Assembly: GCF_017873625.1 (NCBI RefSeq)
Contig: NZ_JAGGKL010000013.1
Coordinates: 1-64,000 of the forward strand
Length of the DNA stretch: 64,000 nt
From: Methanobacterium petrolearium
Lineage (GTDB): Archaea > Methanobacteriota > Methanobacteria > Methanobacteriales > Methanobacteriaceae
Reading direction: 5' to 3'
Both the position numbers and the translations under genes were made by a program. Each line of letters starts with the position of its first letter. Position 1 is the stretch's first letter. The notes beneath the pieces are model-generated. The model was not told the DNA's origin, did no database searches, and worked only from the letters and a program-made list of their open reading frames with translations. Below, piece after piece: positions 27,484-37,080 of this stretch.

Positions 27484-28119
27484 ATGTCTGATCAATCTAA
27501 TTCCATTAATTTATGGATGACCACCAGCCGTATTGAAACCCTTGTGGATGGTATATTTGCCATCGCTATGACCTTACTGGTTTTAAGCATAGGGGTTCCC
27601 ACAATAACTGGTAATTTAAATGAAACCGCTTTTCAACACGAGTTATTGGCATTATGGTCTAATATATTATGTTATGCTCTTTCATTTTGGATATTATCAG
27701 GTTTTTGGCGGAACAACCATCAGCAGTTTCAGTTTATCAAACGTTCCAACCCTACTTTAATTACTATAAATGTTGTGTGGTTACTGTTTATAGCTTTAAT
27801 GCCATTTTCCACAGAGATAATCGCTGAGTATGGTGGTACTTATTTTACAGCAAATGTAATTTTCCAGTTGAACCTTTTCTTGGCGGGGTTCCTCTATATC
27901 ATAAACTGGCAATACGCCACTCGAAACGGATTATTGGATGAAGATATTAGCGAAAGAACAATCAAAATGCTGAATATTTCCAGTGTGATTTTACCAACAT
28001 TATCCTTGATAGCCCTGGTCCTGTCTTACTATGTTTTGGCTTGGAGCAGTTTGGTATATTTAATACATCCTTTTTTAAAGAAAATGCTGCAAAATAAATT
28101 TTTGGATAATTCAAGTTAA
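27484..28119 (+). CDS. TMEM175-like potassium channel family protein (DUF1211)
   Basis: About 211 residues with six membrane helices. The first helix has TSRIETLVDGIFAIAMTLLV, the prokaryotic TMEM175 signature R-x3-(F/L)xDG-x-FAI-x2-TLLV, which forms the potassium filter in tetramers. SGFWRNNHQQFQFIKR after the second hydrophobic segment is also typical. Archaeal and bacterial members are leak-type K+ channels. GTG 27421 would add 21 residues that do not look like family sequence, so ATG 27484 is preferred although neither has a strong ribosome site. Confidence 0.85.
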   Translation: MSDQSNSINLWMTTSRIETLVDGIFAIAMTLLVLSIGVPTITGNLNETAFQHELLALWSNILCYALSFWILSGFWRNNHQQFQFIKRSNPTLITINVVWLLFIALMPFSTEIIAEYGGTYFTANVIFQLNLFLAGFLYIINWQYATRNGLLDEDISERTIKMLNISSVILPTLSLIALVLSYYVLAWSSLVYLIHPFLKKMLQNKFLDNSS

Positions 28120-28179
28120 AATTTGATGAAAATCCTCATTTAAAAGAATTTTCATCGGACATTTTTAACAAGAGGGGTC

Positions 28180-28887
28180 TCACAATTTAGAACAGATGTA
28201 TTCAACAAAGTTACTGGATTTAATTTTTTTAGAATCAATTAAAAATCCTGTTTTTTCAAGCAATCCTTCCATGATCCAGTCATAGGTGCTGAATTCATCC
28301 TTAATATGAATTTCAGTTTCATGAGCCATGGAATCCCCTGCAACATCCTGCATATCCTTTATCATCTTTTCAATAGATTTTTGGTGATCTTGGATATTGA
28401 AGGTAAAAATGATATCAAAAAGATAGAGTTTTTCACCTGGTTTTAAAATTTCTGCCATTTTTAAAAGGGCTACTGATTTCCAAAAGTCAGGTAGATGATG
28501 GAGTGCAACCATAGAAACGATTTTGTTCACTTTATCTTGCCAATTATGATTGTAAGTTAAAAAACCCGCAGAATAAGTTTCAATATTGTTGATATTTAGT
28601 TTTTTGGCCTTATTCTCGAGAACATCCAACATTTCTCTTGAAATGTCCACACATATCACTTTATCACAATATTTTGCCAGGTTTAAGGCAACACCACCAG
28701 TTCCACAACCAAAATCCATAACTGTATCTTCAGGTGTGATTTCCATGACTTGAACAATATGTTCGGATTCCTCCTTGAAATTTCTGAATTTTTGATGTTC
28801 AGCATCGTATTTTTGGGCTATTTTAGGATTTAAATAGTCTACTCCTGGAGTTTTTTCTTCATAATACCAGTTTGGATTGGTTTTCAT
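28180..28887 (-). CDS. Class I SAM-dependent methyltransferase
   Basis: 235 residues. Motif I VMDFGCGTGGVALNLAKYCD near 55, then VICVDISREML and MVALHHLPDFWKSVALLKMA near 127 define a class I methyltransferase. The N-terminal PNWYYEEKTPGVDYLNPKIA and KYDAEHQKFRNF region is a lid of the type seen in UbiE-like enzymes. The substrate is unknown. ATG 28887 has AAAGGAAAA upstream. It is divergent from a second methyltransferase gene 140 bp away. Confidence 0.85.
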   Translation of the reverse strand: MKTNPNWYYEEKTPGVDYLNPKIAQKYDAEHQKFRNFKEESEHIVQVMEITPEDTVMDFGCGTGGVALNLAKYCDKVICVDISREMLDVLENKAKKLNINNIETYSAGFLTYNHNWQDKVNKIVSMVALHHLPDFWKSVALLKMAEILKPGEKLYLFDIIFTFNIQDHQKSIEKMIKDMQDVAGDSMAHETEIHIKDEFSTYDWIMEGLLEKTGFLIDSKKIKSSNFVEYICSKL

Positions 28888-29027
28888 GTTTAATTTTCCT
28901 TTTTTTGGGTGGCTATGTGTTGCTTTGATTAGTTATTAATAACAAATAGTATTATATAAGATCTCGCAATGACCTTGTATAAATTTTATCCTTAAGATTT
29001 CTATCCTAAAGCCTGGAAAGATTCTGT

Positions 29028-29777
29028 ATGTACGATTATTTCGGAATACAAGCCCAAATTGGTATAACTAAACATATGGGTGGCCTGGAAGCCACCCAAA
29101 AACTTTTGAAATGGTGTGAAATTGATAATTCAGATCATGTTCTGGTTATCGGCTCAGGGAATGGAGTATCAGCAATTAAAATTCATGAAATGACTGGTTG
29201 CAATGTTTTGGGGATAGATTTATCTGAAGACATGGTTTTAATGGCTCAAAAAAAACTTAAGTCCTCTGAAACGGGAGTAAAATTCGTTGTGGGAAATGCA
29301 GAGAATCTAGAATTTTCTGATAATAGTTTTGATGTGGTTATATCTGAGTCTGTAACGGGGTTTACCGATAAAACAAAGTCTATTCCAGAGTATCATCGGG
29401 TACTTAAACGTGGAGGTTTTTTGGGTTTGAATGAAGTGACCTGGATTTCAAATCCATCTCGTGAAGTTGTGGAATATTGTCGGAGAGTAATGGGTCTTGT
29501 GGCTGAAACAAAAGGTGTATGGTTGTCTCTTCTCAGGGAAACTGGTTTTAAAGATATAAATAGTTTGGTAAATCGAATGAGTCAGTGGAAACAAATGAAG
29601 GGAGATTTCCAACTGCAGAGTATGGATTTTTTTAAGATTTGGGGTAGGTTCTTCAATTTGTACTTGCATGAAACAGAATACAGGAAATCAGCCAACCGTC
29701 TTGCTTGGGAAGCTCTTCATATTCCTAGAGGATTCAGCCGTTATTATGGATATGGGCTTTATGTGGGGAAAAAATGA
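29028..29777 (+). CDS. Class I SAM-dependent methyltransferase
   Basis: 249 residues. VLVIGSGNGVSAIKIHEMTG near 38 is motif I, GIDLSEDMVLMAQKKL near 65 motif II, and FDVVISESVTGFTDKTKSIP near 102 the post-II segment. HRVLKRGGFLGLNEVTW matches methyltransferase motif III of the sterol/UbiE type. The C-terminal region, rich in aromatic residues (MDFFKIWGRFFNLYLHETEY), probably holds the substrate. Start at ATG 29028 without a clear ribosome site. Substrate unknown. Confidence 0.85.
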   Translation: MYDYFGIQAQIGITKHMGGLEATQKLLKWCEIDNSDHVLVIGSGNGVSAIKIHEMTGCNVLGIDLSEDMVLMAQKKLKSSETGVKFVVGNAENLEFSDNSFDVVISESVTGFTDKTKSIPEYHRVLKRGGFLGLNEVTWISNPSREVVEYCRRVMGLVAETKGVWLSLLRETGFKDINSLVNRMSQWKQMKGDFQLQSMDFFKIWGRFFNLYLHETEYRKSANRLAWEALHIPRGFSRYYGYGLYVGKK

Positions 29778-29814
29778 ATTTAAGTCGAGGATGGAATTAA
29801 AGCATCCTGATTTA

Positions 29815-30321
29815 TTAATGATTATTTCTGTAGTAAAATACTGAAAACCGACTGATTATAGAAATCAGGCACATGATGACCAGTACAATTAATAAAATTT
29901 TTCTTATGAGTGATTCTGGGAATAAAAGTGAAATAAAAACCATTATCATAAGATATCCCCCTAAATATTTGCCAATGGGATCATAAACTGGTTTCTTAAG
30001 GCCAGATGTGCCAACAAAAAGCAAGAACATGGCGATGATCAACAATAGAATCAATGGATCATACCATCCTAGAATAATAAATGCCAAAAAACAAGCCAGG
30101 ATGAGGATAAAATCCGCAGCTACATCCAAATATGCACCCATATCTGAAGTTACATTCAGTTTTCTAGCAACGTGACCATCAAAAGCATCGGTAATTAATG
30201 ATAAAACAAGCAGAAATACTGAAGCTACGAATAAATCGTTCAAAAATGTGTAAAAAAAGATGGGGGCTGCTATAAACCGGACAGATGTTAGTGTATTCGG
30301 GATTTGAGATTGGTATGATAT
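29815..30321 (-). CDS. CDP-alcohol phosphatidyltransferase family membrane protein, unusual start
   Basis: The CDP-alcohol phosphotransferase motif DGxxARx8Gx3Dx3D is complete (DGHVARKLNVTSDMGAYL, then DVAAD), so the enzyme should transfer a phospho-alcohol onto an isoprenoid CDP-lipid in the membrane. Starting at TTG 30243 gives 142 residues and omits the first helix. The frame is open further upstream and encodes the expected N-terminus QIPNTLTSVRFIAAPIFFYT. A strong GGAGAGGGGGG site lies at 30328-30338, and the codon at the right distance is ATA (30321-30319). So the gene probably starts there with ATA or a mutated ATG; with it the product is 168 residues, close to the family minimum. Confidence 0.8.
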   Translation of the reverse strand: MSYQSQIPNTLTSVRFIAAPIFFYTFLNDLFVASVFLLVLSLITDAFDGHVARKLNVTSDMGAYLDVAADFILILACFLAFIILGWYDPLILLLIIAMFLLFVGTSGLKKPVYDPIGKYLGGYLMIMVFISLLFPESLIRKILLIVLVIMCLISIISRFSVFYYRNNH

Positions 30322-30369
30322 TTTTAACCCCCCTCTCCAAAAGTTTCAGAACACCTTTTACTCCTTGAT

Positions 30370-30915
30370 TTATTCATTTTTTAACAGAACTACCAGACCA
30401 CGTGCCCAGGATCTTATATCATCCCAATCCCGGTAATCATGACGTTTATTGGGATCTAATCCATTTTTTTCCATTTCTTTTTTCACAAAACGCATGCTGA
30501 AATTGTACATTAGCCCGTGTTTGGCTTCAGGGTCATAAACACTGCCAAAAAGCCCGGTGGCTACTGGTGGATTTATCAAGTTTTTTTGTGCCACTTCATC
30601 CAGATACTTTTTTTGTCCTTCGGGTCGGGTTTTTTCTTCATTTGCTGAGCCACATGAAACAAAAATGGCCACTTTCATATTGGCTAAAGATTCTTTATTT
30701 TTCTGAAGAAATTTAACCGATTTTTTAGTCCATTTCCCCATTTTTATCCCACTTCCCACCACTACCAAGTCATAAAGAGATACATCACAATCATTAACCC
30801 TTTTATCTTCTATTAAATCCACTTTGATTCCTTCTTCTCTTATAACATTAGCTATCTCTTCAGCTATTTCAGCAGCAGTGCCATATCTGGTTCCGTAAAC
30901 AATTAACGTTTTCAT
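30370..30915 (-). CDS. Flavodoxin-domain (HemG/Fld-like) protein
   Basis: 181 residues. LIVYGTRYGTAAEIAEEIAN near 4-23 contains the FMN phosphate loop T-x-Y-G-T-A, and LVVVGSGIKMGKWTKKSVKF near 52-71 matches the long-chain protoporphyrinogen oxidase-like flavodoxins. IFVSCGSANEEKTRPEGQKK and LFGSVYDPEAKHGLMYNFSM follow. In methanogens such proteins pass electrons, without proof of a heme role. ATG 30915 is chosen over ATG 30924 because GAGG sits immediately before the latter. It is the third gene of an operon with a MarR regulator and a membrane protein. Confidence 0.87.
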   Translation of the reverse strand: MKTLIVYGTRYGTAAEIAEEIANVIREEGIKVDLIEDKRVNDCDVSLYDLVVVGSGIKMGKWTKKSVKFLQKNKESLANMKVAIFVSCGSANEEKTRPEGQKKYLDEVAQKNLINPPVATGLFGSVYDPEAKHGLMYNFSMRFVKKEMEKNGLDPNKRHDYRDWDDIRSWARGLVVLLKNE

Positions 30916-30926
30916 AGTACCCATCC

Positions 30927-31421
30927 TCAGTTTTTTGCTTCATTATATAATTCACTGGATATCTTCTCCAGTTTACCCATTATTTCAAACAATTTTTTTA
31001 TTTCATCATCTTCCAGTCCCCTGAATAAGGAGGTTATGGATTTAACATCCTGCGAAGTTCGCTTATCCCAGTATTTGAAACATTCTTCCGTGACTTTTAA
31101 ACGTAAAATACGTTTATTCTCAGAATCTTTTTCAATCTTCAAAAATCCTCTGGTTTCCAAACGGGTAGCCAGTTGTTTCACGTTTTGGTGGGTGGTGCTC
31201 ATGGCATCAGCCATTTCCTGCATGGATGGGGGGTTTTGGAAAGCGTTGGCCATGACAATCATCATTAACCATTGTTTGGTGGTTATCTGATCATCAGCAA
31301 GGTTTCGGCCAATAATATAACCCCATCTCTGCTGCACCAGGAATAAAACCACTAAGAGATATCTTTCCATATCCAGTCTTTCTGCATTAAATTCTGCCTT
31401 AATGGTGTGGGAATCTTTCAT
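30927..31421 (-). CDS. MarR family transcriptional regulator
   Basis: 164 residues. The winged helix: TTKQWLMMIVMANAFQNPPS, MQEMADAMSTTHQNVKQLAT, RLETRGFLKIEKDSENKRIL. The flanking helices would dimerise. Its ATG (31421-31419) overlaps by one base the stop of the upstream membrane protein gene, so both come from one transcript. The perfect palindrome at 32331-32348, before that membrane protein gene, is the likely binding site and would give autoregulation. Confidence 0.93.
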   Translation of the reverse strand: MKDSHTIKAEFNAERLDMERYLLVVLFLVQQRWGYIIGRNLADDQITTKQWLMMIVMANAFQNPPSMQEMADAMSTTHQNVKQLATRLETRGFLKIEKDSENKRILRLKVTEECFKYWDKRTSQDVKSITSLFRGLEDDEIKKLFEIMGKLEKISSELYNEAKN

Positions 31422-32281
31422 TATTCTACCCTAATCATTGTTCTGTTATCACCTTTATTGAATTTGATGTATTTATTTCCATCCATGGAGCCATTTATCC
31501 TGCTGTAGAAGGTTGCTGTAATTATTATTCCAAGCACAGTTACAACTATAAAGAACACAGCCTGCCCTACTTCAATATTCACACCACTTTGTGTCATGAA
31601 ATAGATCATGGAAAGTATTGCAGTTCCCAGTAAAGATACTTTCATCAGGAGAATGGATGCCAGTGCATATCCCCACGTTTTACCTTTAAAAAGAAGTATT
31701 CCGGTAATCACTACCGCAGGAACAACAACCCCTAAATCTAAAGCTTGAATTACCAATGTAGTGTACGTTTCAAGTGTGGACGGTGGAACACCCGTTGATA
31801 ATGAGTTAATAATCATTTTAAGCCACATACCTGCCAACATTGACCCGATAATTACCATGAATACTGCAGCAACTTTGTTGATTCGTCCGGGAGTGAAACT
31901 TTTCTTGACATTTTTAATATCGAGGGTTATTAGTTCTCCCAGCAACGAATACAGTGATATGGAAAATATGGCCACATAGGCTAGGAATAGTTGATTATAT
32001 GACGTAAGGAAGGCCATTGATGCATAAGAATACAGGAAGTAAAATATGGTTCCCATCCAGATCAATCGTCCTCTCAGTGAATCTTTCCTGATTAAATATA
32101 ATGTTCCCAGCAATAAGGGGATGCAAATTACCAGTGTAACCAGATCCTGGCCCATCATTTGGGCTGCACCAGAGATGGTGTCATGCTGGTAAAGTCCTTT
32201 CCAGAATAATCCTGCTAAAGTTGCAATTAATGCAAGAATAGCGATAGCAATTGAGTTTGTATATATTATTTTTTTTTCCAT
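31421..32281 (-). CDS. Polytopic membrane protein, unknown function
   Basis: 286 residues with about eight predicted helices and short loops, beginning MEKKIIYTNSIAIAILALIA. It has no cysteine or histidine motif and no recognised transporter signature; FWKGLYQHDTISGAAQMMGQ near the N-terminus is the only distinctive loop. GGGAG lies ten bases before ATG 32281. It is the first gene of the operon with MarR and a flavodoxin and is divergent from a copper-type ATPase. It may be an exporter or sensor for the MarR ligand, which is inference. Confidence 0.75.
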   Translation of the reverse strand: MEKKIIYTNSIAIAILALIATLAGLFWKGLYQHDTISGAAQMMGQDLVTLVICIPLLLGTLYLIRKDSLRGRLIWMGTIFYFLYSYASMAFLTSYNQLFLAYVAIFSISLYSLLGELITLDIKNVKKSFTPGRINKVAAVFMVIIGSMLAGMWLKMIINSLSTGVPPSTLETYTTLVIQALDLGVVVPAVVITGILLFKGKTWGYALASILLMKVSLLGTAILSMIYFMTQSGVNIEVGQAVFFIVVTVLGIIITATFYSRINGSMDGNKYIKFNKGDNRTMIRVE

Positions 32282-32310
32282 TTCTTTTCAACTCCCATAT
32301 AAAATTTTAA

Positions 32311-32348
<38 letters not shown>

Positions 32349-32470
32349 AAATGTAGGAACTACTATATAAAGTTTGTGTCTCCGCGTTTAGAAAAATCTT
32401 AAAATTGTTTAAATCAAAAGCCACATAACAATAATTATTGATTTTAACGGGATTTTGGGGGTAGACTGGA

Positions 32471-34480
32471 ATGGAACATTCTCATTCAAACCATGAAATG
32501 GACCCTAAAATGAGAAAGAAACCGGATGGACATGGACATCACCACATGATCGCCGACTTTAAAAGACGTTTCTGGATATGTGTAGTTTTAACCATTCCCA
32601 TTGTCTTTTTAACACCACACATTCAAAATATTCTTGGCTTTGGGGAGTTACTAAGTTTTTATGGAGATTCCTATCTTTTGTTCTTTTTATCATCAGTGGT
32701 CTATTTTTATGGTGGTTATCCATTCTTCAAGGGCATGTACAAGGAGTTAAAATCACGAATGCCTGGGATGATGACTCTGGTGGCGGTGGCCATAACCACC
32801 GCCTATATCTATAGCAGTGCAGTGATTTTCGGTCTTAAAGGCGAAATTTTCTTCCTGGAACTGGTCACCCTGATTGATATAATGCTTTTGGGCCACTGGT
32901 TGGAGATGCGATCAGTTATGGGGGCTTCCAATGCCCTGCAAGAACTGGTAAAACTATTACCATCATCGGCCCATAAGATAATGCCTGGTGGTGAAACCAT
33001 GGAGATCCCGCTGGCTGAATTGGAAGTGGGAAATCAGGTGCGGGTAAAACCAGGAGAGAAAATCCCGGCTGATGGCCAGATAATCATGGGTGAAACTAAT
33101 GTTGATGAGTCCCTCCTCACTGGTGAATCAGAACCACTATATAAAAAGGCTGAAGATGAAGTAATAGGAGGATCCATAAATTTAGATGGTTCTATACAGG
33201 TGGAAATCCAGAAAACAGGAAAAAAATCCTTTTTATCCCAGGTAATAACCATGGTGGAGGAAGCCCAGGCTGGTAAATCCAAAACACAAAACCTGGCAGA
33301 TCGTTTCGCCATGTATTTGACCATAATATCTCTCACAGCAGGTTTCATAACTCTGGTGGTCTGGATGATAATAACTGGACAGGATCTGGCATTTTCCCTG
33401 GAAAGAGCCGTGACAGTCATGGTAACCACATGTCCCCATGCACTGGGCCTGGCCATACCACTGGTAGTGGCAGTTTCCACTGCACTGTCAGCCAGCAACG
33501 GTTTGTTGGTAAGGAACAGAACCTCTTTTGAAAAAGCACGTAACATAAACGCTATTATATTTGATAAAACAGGCACACTGACTAAAGGAGAGTTCGGAGT
33601 TACTGATGTTATTTCTCTGGATGATAAATTGGATTCTGTGGAGATTTTGAAATATGCGGCATCCCTGGAGGCTTATTCAGAACATCCCATTGCCAGGGGT
33701 GTGGCTGCAGAATCAAATGATCATTTCCCAGTGGAAAATTTCAAATCAATCCCAGGAAAAGGTGTCGAGGGAGTAGTTCTGGGGAAAAAGGTGAAAATGG
33801 TAAGTTCAGGATACTTAAAGGAATTAGGTTTTGATGTTGATGATGAACGGGTTGATAAGTTATTATCACAGGGGAAAAGCACGATTTTTGTTATTTTGGA
33901 TGGGCAAGTGAAGGGGTACCTGGCTCTGGCAGACATCATCCGTCCTGAGTCCAAGGAAACTGTAGCAAGGTTTAAGGAAATGGGTATCAAGTGCCTCATG
34001 ATTACTGGAGATAAAAGGGAAGTGGCAGAATGGGTATCCCAAGAAGTAGGTCTGGATCAGTATTTCGCCGAGGTCTTACCACCAGATAAGGCACAAAAAG
34101 TAAAAGAGATCCAAGAAGAGGGTTGGGTGGTGGCCATGACTGGTGACGGTATCAACGATGCTCCAGCCCTGGCCCAGGCTGATGTAGGAATAGCCATAGG
34201 GGCCGGGACTGATGTGGCCATAGAAACCGCAGATATTATCCTGGTCCGGAGCAACCCCTTAGATGCCCTTTACATAATTCGGCTGGCACGCTCCACCTAC
34301 CGGAAAATGGTGGAAAACCTGGCATGGGGAGCAGGATATAACATATTCGCCATACCCCTTGCTGCAGGAGTTTTATCAGCCTATGGAATCATCCTAACCC
34401 CTGCCATGGGAGCAGTGTTAATGTCTGCCAGTACCATAATTGTGGCAGTTAATTCCAAGTTTTTGAGGATGGAAAAATAG
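32471..34480 (+). CDS. copB: P1B-type heavy metal ATPase, CopB-like (CPH motif)
   Basis: 669 residues. The N-terminus is His-rich (MEHSHSNHEMD and GHGHHHM) with no HMA domain. The membrane metal motif is TTCPHALGLA (CPH) near 322, which marks the P1B-3 copper/silver exporters. VDESLLTGES near 213 (actuator), FDKTGTLTKGE near 366 (phosphorylated Asp) and MTGDGINDAPALAQAD near 555 are the standard P-type ATPase motifs. It exports Cu or Ag from the cytosol using ATP. GGGGG lies upstream of ATG 32471. Regulation is possibly through the palindromes at 32311-32348, or not shared at all. Confidence 0.92.
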   Translation: MEHSHSNHEMDPKMRKKPDGHGHHHMIADFKRRFWICVVLTIPIVFLTPHIQNILGFGELLSFYGDSYLLFFLSSVVYFYGGYPFFKGMYKELKSRMPGMMTLVAVAITTAYIYSSAVIFGLKGEIFFLELVTLIDIMLLGHWLEMRSVMGASNALQELVKLLPSSAHKIMPGGETMEIPLAELEVGNQVRVKPGEKIPADGQIIMGETNVDESLLTGESEPLYKKAEDEVIGGSINLDGSIQVEIQKTGKKSFLSQVITMVEEAQAGKSKTQNLADRFAMYLTIISLTAGFITLVVWMIITGQDLAFSLERAVTVMVTTCPHALGLAIPLVVAVSTALSASNGLLVRNRTSFEKARNINAIIFDKTGTLTKGEFGVTDVISLDDKLDSVEILKYAASLEAYSEHPIARGVAAESNDHFPVENFKSIPGKGVEGVVLGKKVKMVSSGYLKELGFDVDDERVDKLLSQGKSTIFVILDGQVKGYLALADIIRPESKETVARFKEMGIKCLMITGDKREVAEWVSQEVGLDQYFAEVLPPDKAQKVKEIQEEGWVVAMTGDGINDAPALAQADVGIAIGAGTDVAIETADIILVRSNPLDALYIIRLARSTYRKMVENLAWGAGYNIFAIPLAAGVLSAYGIILTPAMGAVLMSASTIIVAVNSKFLRMEK

Positions 34481-34530
34481 AACTAAGTGACAATGAGGTG
34501 AGGAGAAGAGTTGGAGTTTAAAAGAAATGA

Positions 34531-35202
34531 TTAAACTTTTTTCATAACATAAAAAATAGAACTAAGTGATTCTACATCTTCCTTAAATGCATTTATTTCA
34601 TCTATTTCTTTTTGTACGGTCTGCTGAACTTCTGAATTATTTTTATACTTTTCATCTAACTTTTTAAGATGCTTTTCATAGGGAAGGTAAAAATCCAATT
34701 TCCAAGTCTGGTGGGTGATTAAAAAAGAGTTAAGCAATTTATATCCGCATTTTTCAATGATTTCTAACTTTTTGGCATGGTCATGGTATTGATCATGAAC
34801 CACTAAAAATCCCTGATCCTTAAGCAGGGGTTTCCATTCTTTCAAACCCCTCTTGAATCCTATTATAAAGATGGATCCCTCACTCCAGATCATATCAAAA
34901 CTTTCATCAGGGAAAGGTAAATCAAATAATGAGCAATTAATTGTTTCGATCTGTTTTTCAAGACCCATCTTTTCTATTTTCTCTTTGAGAATATCCAATG
35001 AATCCTGATCTATATCAATACCAATAACTTCTCCCCCACTCATTCTGGCAAGTTCAAGGGTGGGAAGTCCTGTACCACAACCAATATCAAGTATTTTAGG
35101 GGTGTTGATGGGAGGGAGTTGATAAAATGCCTTCTTCGTGTATTCAATTAAGGGCTGGCGAAAGGCATCTTTATTTATTATTTTTAATGTTTCCACGCTC
35201 AT
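34531..35202 (-). CDS. Class I SAM-dependent methyltransferase
   Basis: 223 residues. ILDIGCGTGLPTLELARMSG near 37 (motif I), EVIGIDIDQDSLDILKEKIE and DMIWSEGSIFIIGFKRGLKE near 108 give a class I methyltransferase. WKPLLKDQGFLVVHDQYHDH is the motif III region. The C-terminal helix-rich tail is acidic and lysine-rich. The substrate is unknown. AGGA precedes ATG 35202. Confidence 0.85.
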   Translation of the reverse strand: MSVETLKIINKDAFRQPLIEYTKKAFYQLPPINTPKILDIGCGTGLPTLELARMSGGEVIGIDIDQDSLDILKEKIEKMGLEKQIETINCSLFDLPFPDESFDMIWSEGSIFIIGFKRGLKEWKPLLKDQGFLVVHDQYHDHAKKLEIIEKCGYKLLNSFLITHQTWKLDFYLPYEKHLKKLDEKYKNNSEVQQTVQKEIDEINAFKEDVESLSSIFYVMKKV

Positions 35203-35245
35203 AAGAGGATTCCTGTTTTCCAGTTAACCACATGATTCCCATGTT

Positions 35246-36688
35246 TTATATGTCCTTTTTGATCACTAAGGTTTTTGCTATAATATCGCCAATCCTCTGT
35301 TTTTTTACAGATCCAAAGCTGAAGATTAAACCCACTAATCCTGGCACCAGATAGGGGATCAGATCTATAATCAGTAGAAGGTTTCGGGTTATGCTTTGCC
35401 AGTAACTAATTTGTTTTTGGTTGGATTCATTCACTATTTTGATTCCCATTATCATTTTACCGATGGTTTGTCCGTTTTTTTCAAGAAGGATGAAATAAGC
35501 AAAAAATATCACCAAATCGAGAATTAACCAGATTGCCGATAGCAAACTTTCGTTAACTAACTCCCCATTTACCATAACTTCAAAAACAATCAGTGCCACT
35601 AAAGTTATAAAGAAAATCACCACTAACAAAACCAGATCAATTATAAATGCTAATGATTTGTATAGTAAGGAGGCGTATTCCAATTCTATTTTTTCCCCAC
35701 ATTCCCTACAGTAAACTGCCCGGGTTGGATTGTAAGTTTTGCAGTTAGTACATTGAATTTCATGGGATCTATTATTGATATTACTTATTTCGGTATTTGT
35801 TTGAAATGCTGCCTTTAGTTTGTCTTTTTTATTCCAGAATACCATGACAAGGAGTATGGGTGGCAGGATAAAATAGGGAACACCCACTGCTGCCTGGGAT
35901 CCTGCGGTCATTATGGATGGTAAATTACCCAGTAACTCGGGACTACTAATTATTGTGGTAATAAATAGATTATTAACAATATGGGCTCCTATGGCAGTTT
36001 CAAGGCTGTTTTCCCCTAACGTTATGATACCTAAGGTTATTCCAAAGATAAACATGTTGATAACCATGCCAACACCGCTGATGACGTCATTACCATTCCA
36101 AAAATGTCCAATTGCAAAAATTACAGAAGTGATCAACAGGGGAATGGCTGGTTTTCTTGTTAGAAGTCCTATTCCCTGCATGAGATATCCTCTGAAAAAT
36201 ATTTCCTCAAATGAGGCCTGAATAGGGTAGATGATCAGACTTAAAATTAAAAGGATGAAGAATGCAGGATTAAAGGACCATTCAACAGAAGTCGGGTTGA
36301 TTATCACATCTATCAGGAAGGCACATCCTATTATGATAAACCAAAATCCCGCTCCCTTTAGTATTCTCTTCCAATCAATATGGGGGGAGGTGGTGATGAG
36401 ATGGATAAGTTTTTGGTGGTGGATGGTGCGTGTGCAGGCATAGAAGATGAAAAAGGATAGTGCATAGTAGATGCCAAACAATGCCAGGAAAGTCAACGAG
36501 CCAATGCTGTTTACCATATTTTCGGGATCCATCTCCTGTTTTATAGGATGGAAAATAATGAAAACCGGGATTAAAATAATCAGTAACAGTATAAATGGCC
36601 CAATCCATGTTGTAATGATGGTTAAGATGTATCTCCACCAGTTGTTATTACCATACTGTGCGTTATCTAGGAAAGTTTTCCCTGACAT
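35246..36688 (-). CDS. CPBP protease fused to a zinc ribbon and an RDD domain
   Basis: 480 residues in three parts. Residues 1-285 are a CPBP membrane protease: EEIFFRGYLMQGIG near 161 (EExxxR), AIGHFWNG near 191 and IGAHIVNNLFITT near 236. A linker leads to a zinc ribbon CTNCKTYNPTRAVYCRECGE (about 312-331). The last 140 residues are an RDD membrane domain, YKSLAFIIDLVLLVVIFFIT to GQTIGKMIMGIKIVNES and the final Arg-containing helix. RDD proteins are linked to ion exchange or membrane stability. The fusion suggests the ribbon may guide clients to the protease. No clear ribosome site precedes ATG 36688. Confidence 0.85.
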   Translation of the reverse strand: MSGKTFLDNAQYGNNNWWRYILTIITTWIGPFILLLIILIPVFIIFHPIKQEMDPENMVNSIGSLTFLALFGIYYALSFFIFYACTRTIHHQKLIHLITTSPHIDWKRILKGAGFWFIIIGCAFLIDVIINPTSVEWSFNPAFFILLILSLIIYPIQASFEEIFFRGYLMQGIGLLTRKPAIPLLITSVIFAIGHFWNGNDVISGVGMVINMFIFGITLGIITLGENSLETAIGAHIVNNLFITTIISSPELLGNLPSIMTAGSQAAVGVPYFILPPILLVMVFWNKKDKLKAAFQTNTEISNINNRSHEIQCTNCKTYNPTRAVYCRECGEKIELEYASLLYKSLAFIIDLVLLVVIFFITLVALIVFEVMVNGELVNESLLSAIWLILDLVIFFAYFILLEKNGQTIGKMIMGIKIVNESNQKQISYWQSITRNLLLIIDLIPYLVPGLVGLIFSFGSVKKQRIGDIIAKTLVIKKDI

Positions 36689-36873
36689 GTTATCAATTGA
36701 ATAAAAATCATGACAAGTGAAAGTAGGTCATGTTTTTTCACTTAATTTTTTAGTGCGTCTTTTATGGAGGATATATGTAAGATTCATTACACATATTAAT
36801 ATATTTATTATTTTTATGATCATTTCATGTTCATGGAAAATAGAATAAAAACTTCAAATGAGTTTTTATAATG

Positions 36874-36962
<89 letters not shown>

Positions 36963-37080
36963 AGAATATATTCAAAAGTGTGCATGGCTATCATAAATAA
37001 CTATTCATGCCAAATTTTTCAAGATATTCATGAGTGTACAGGTTAAGTTTTCGGATCCCCATGGGATCCAATCAAAGCTT

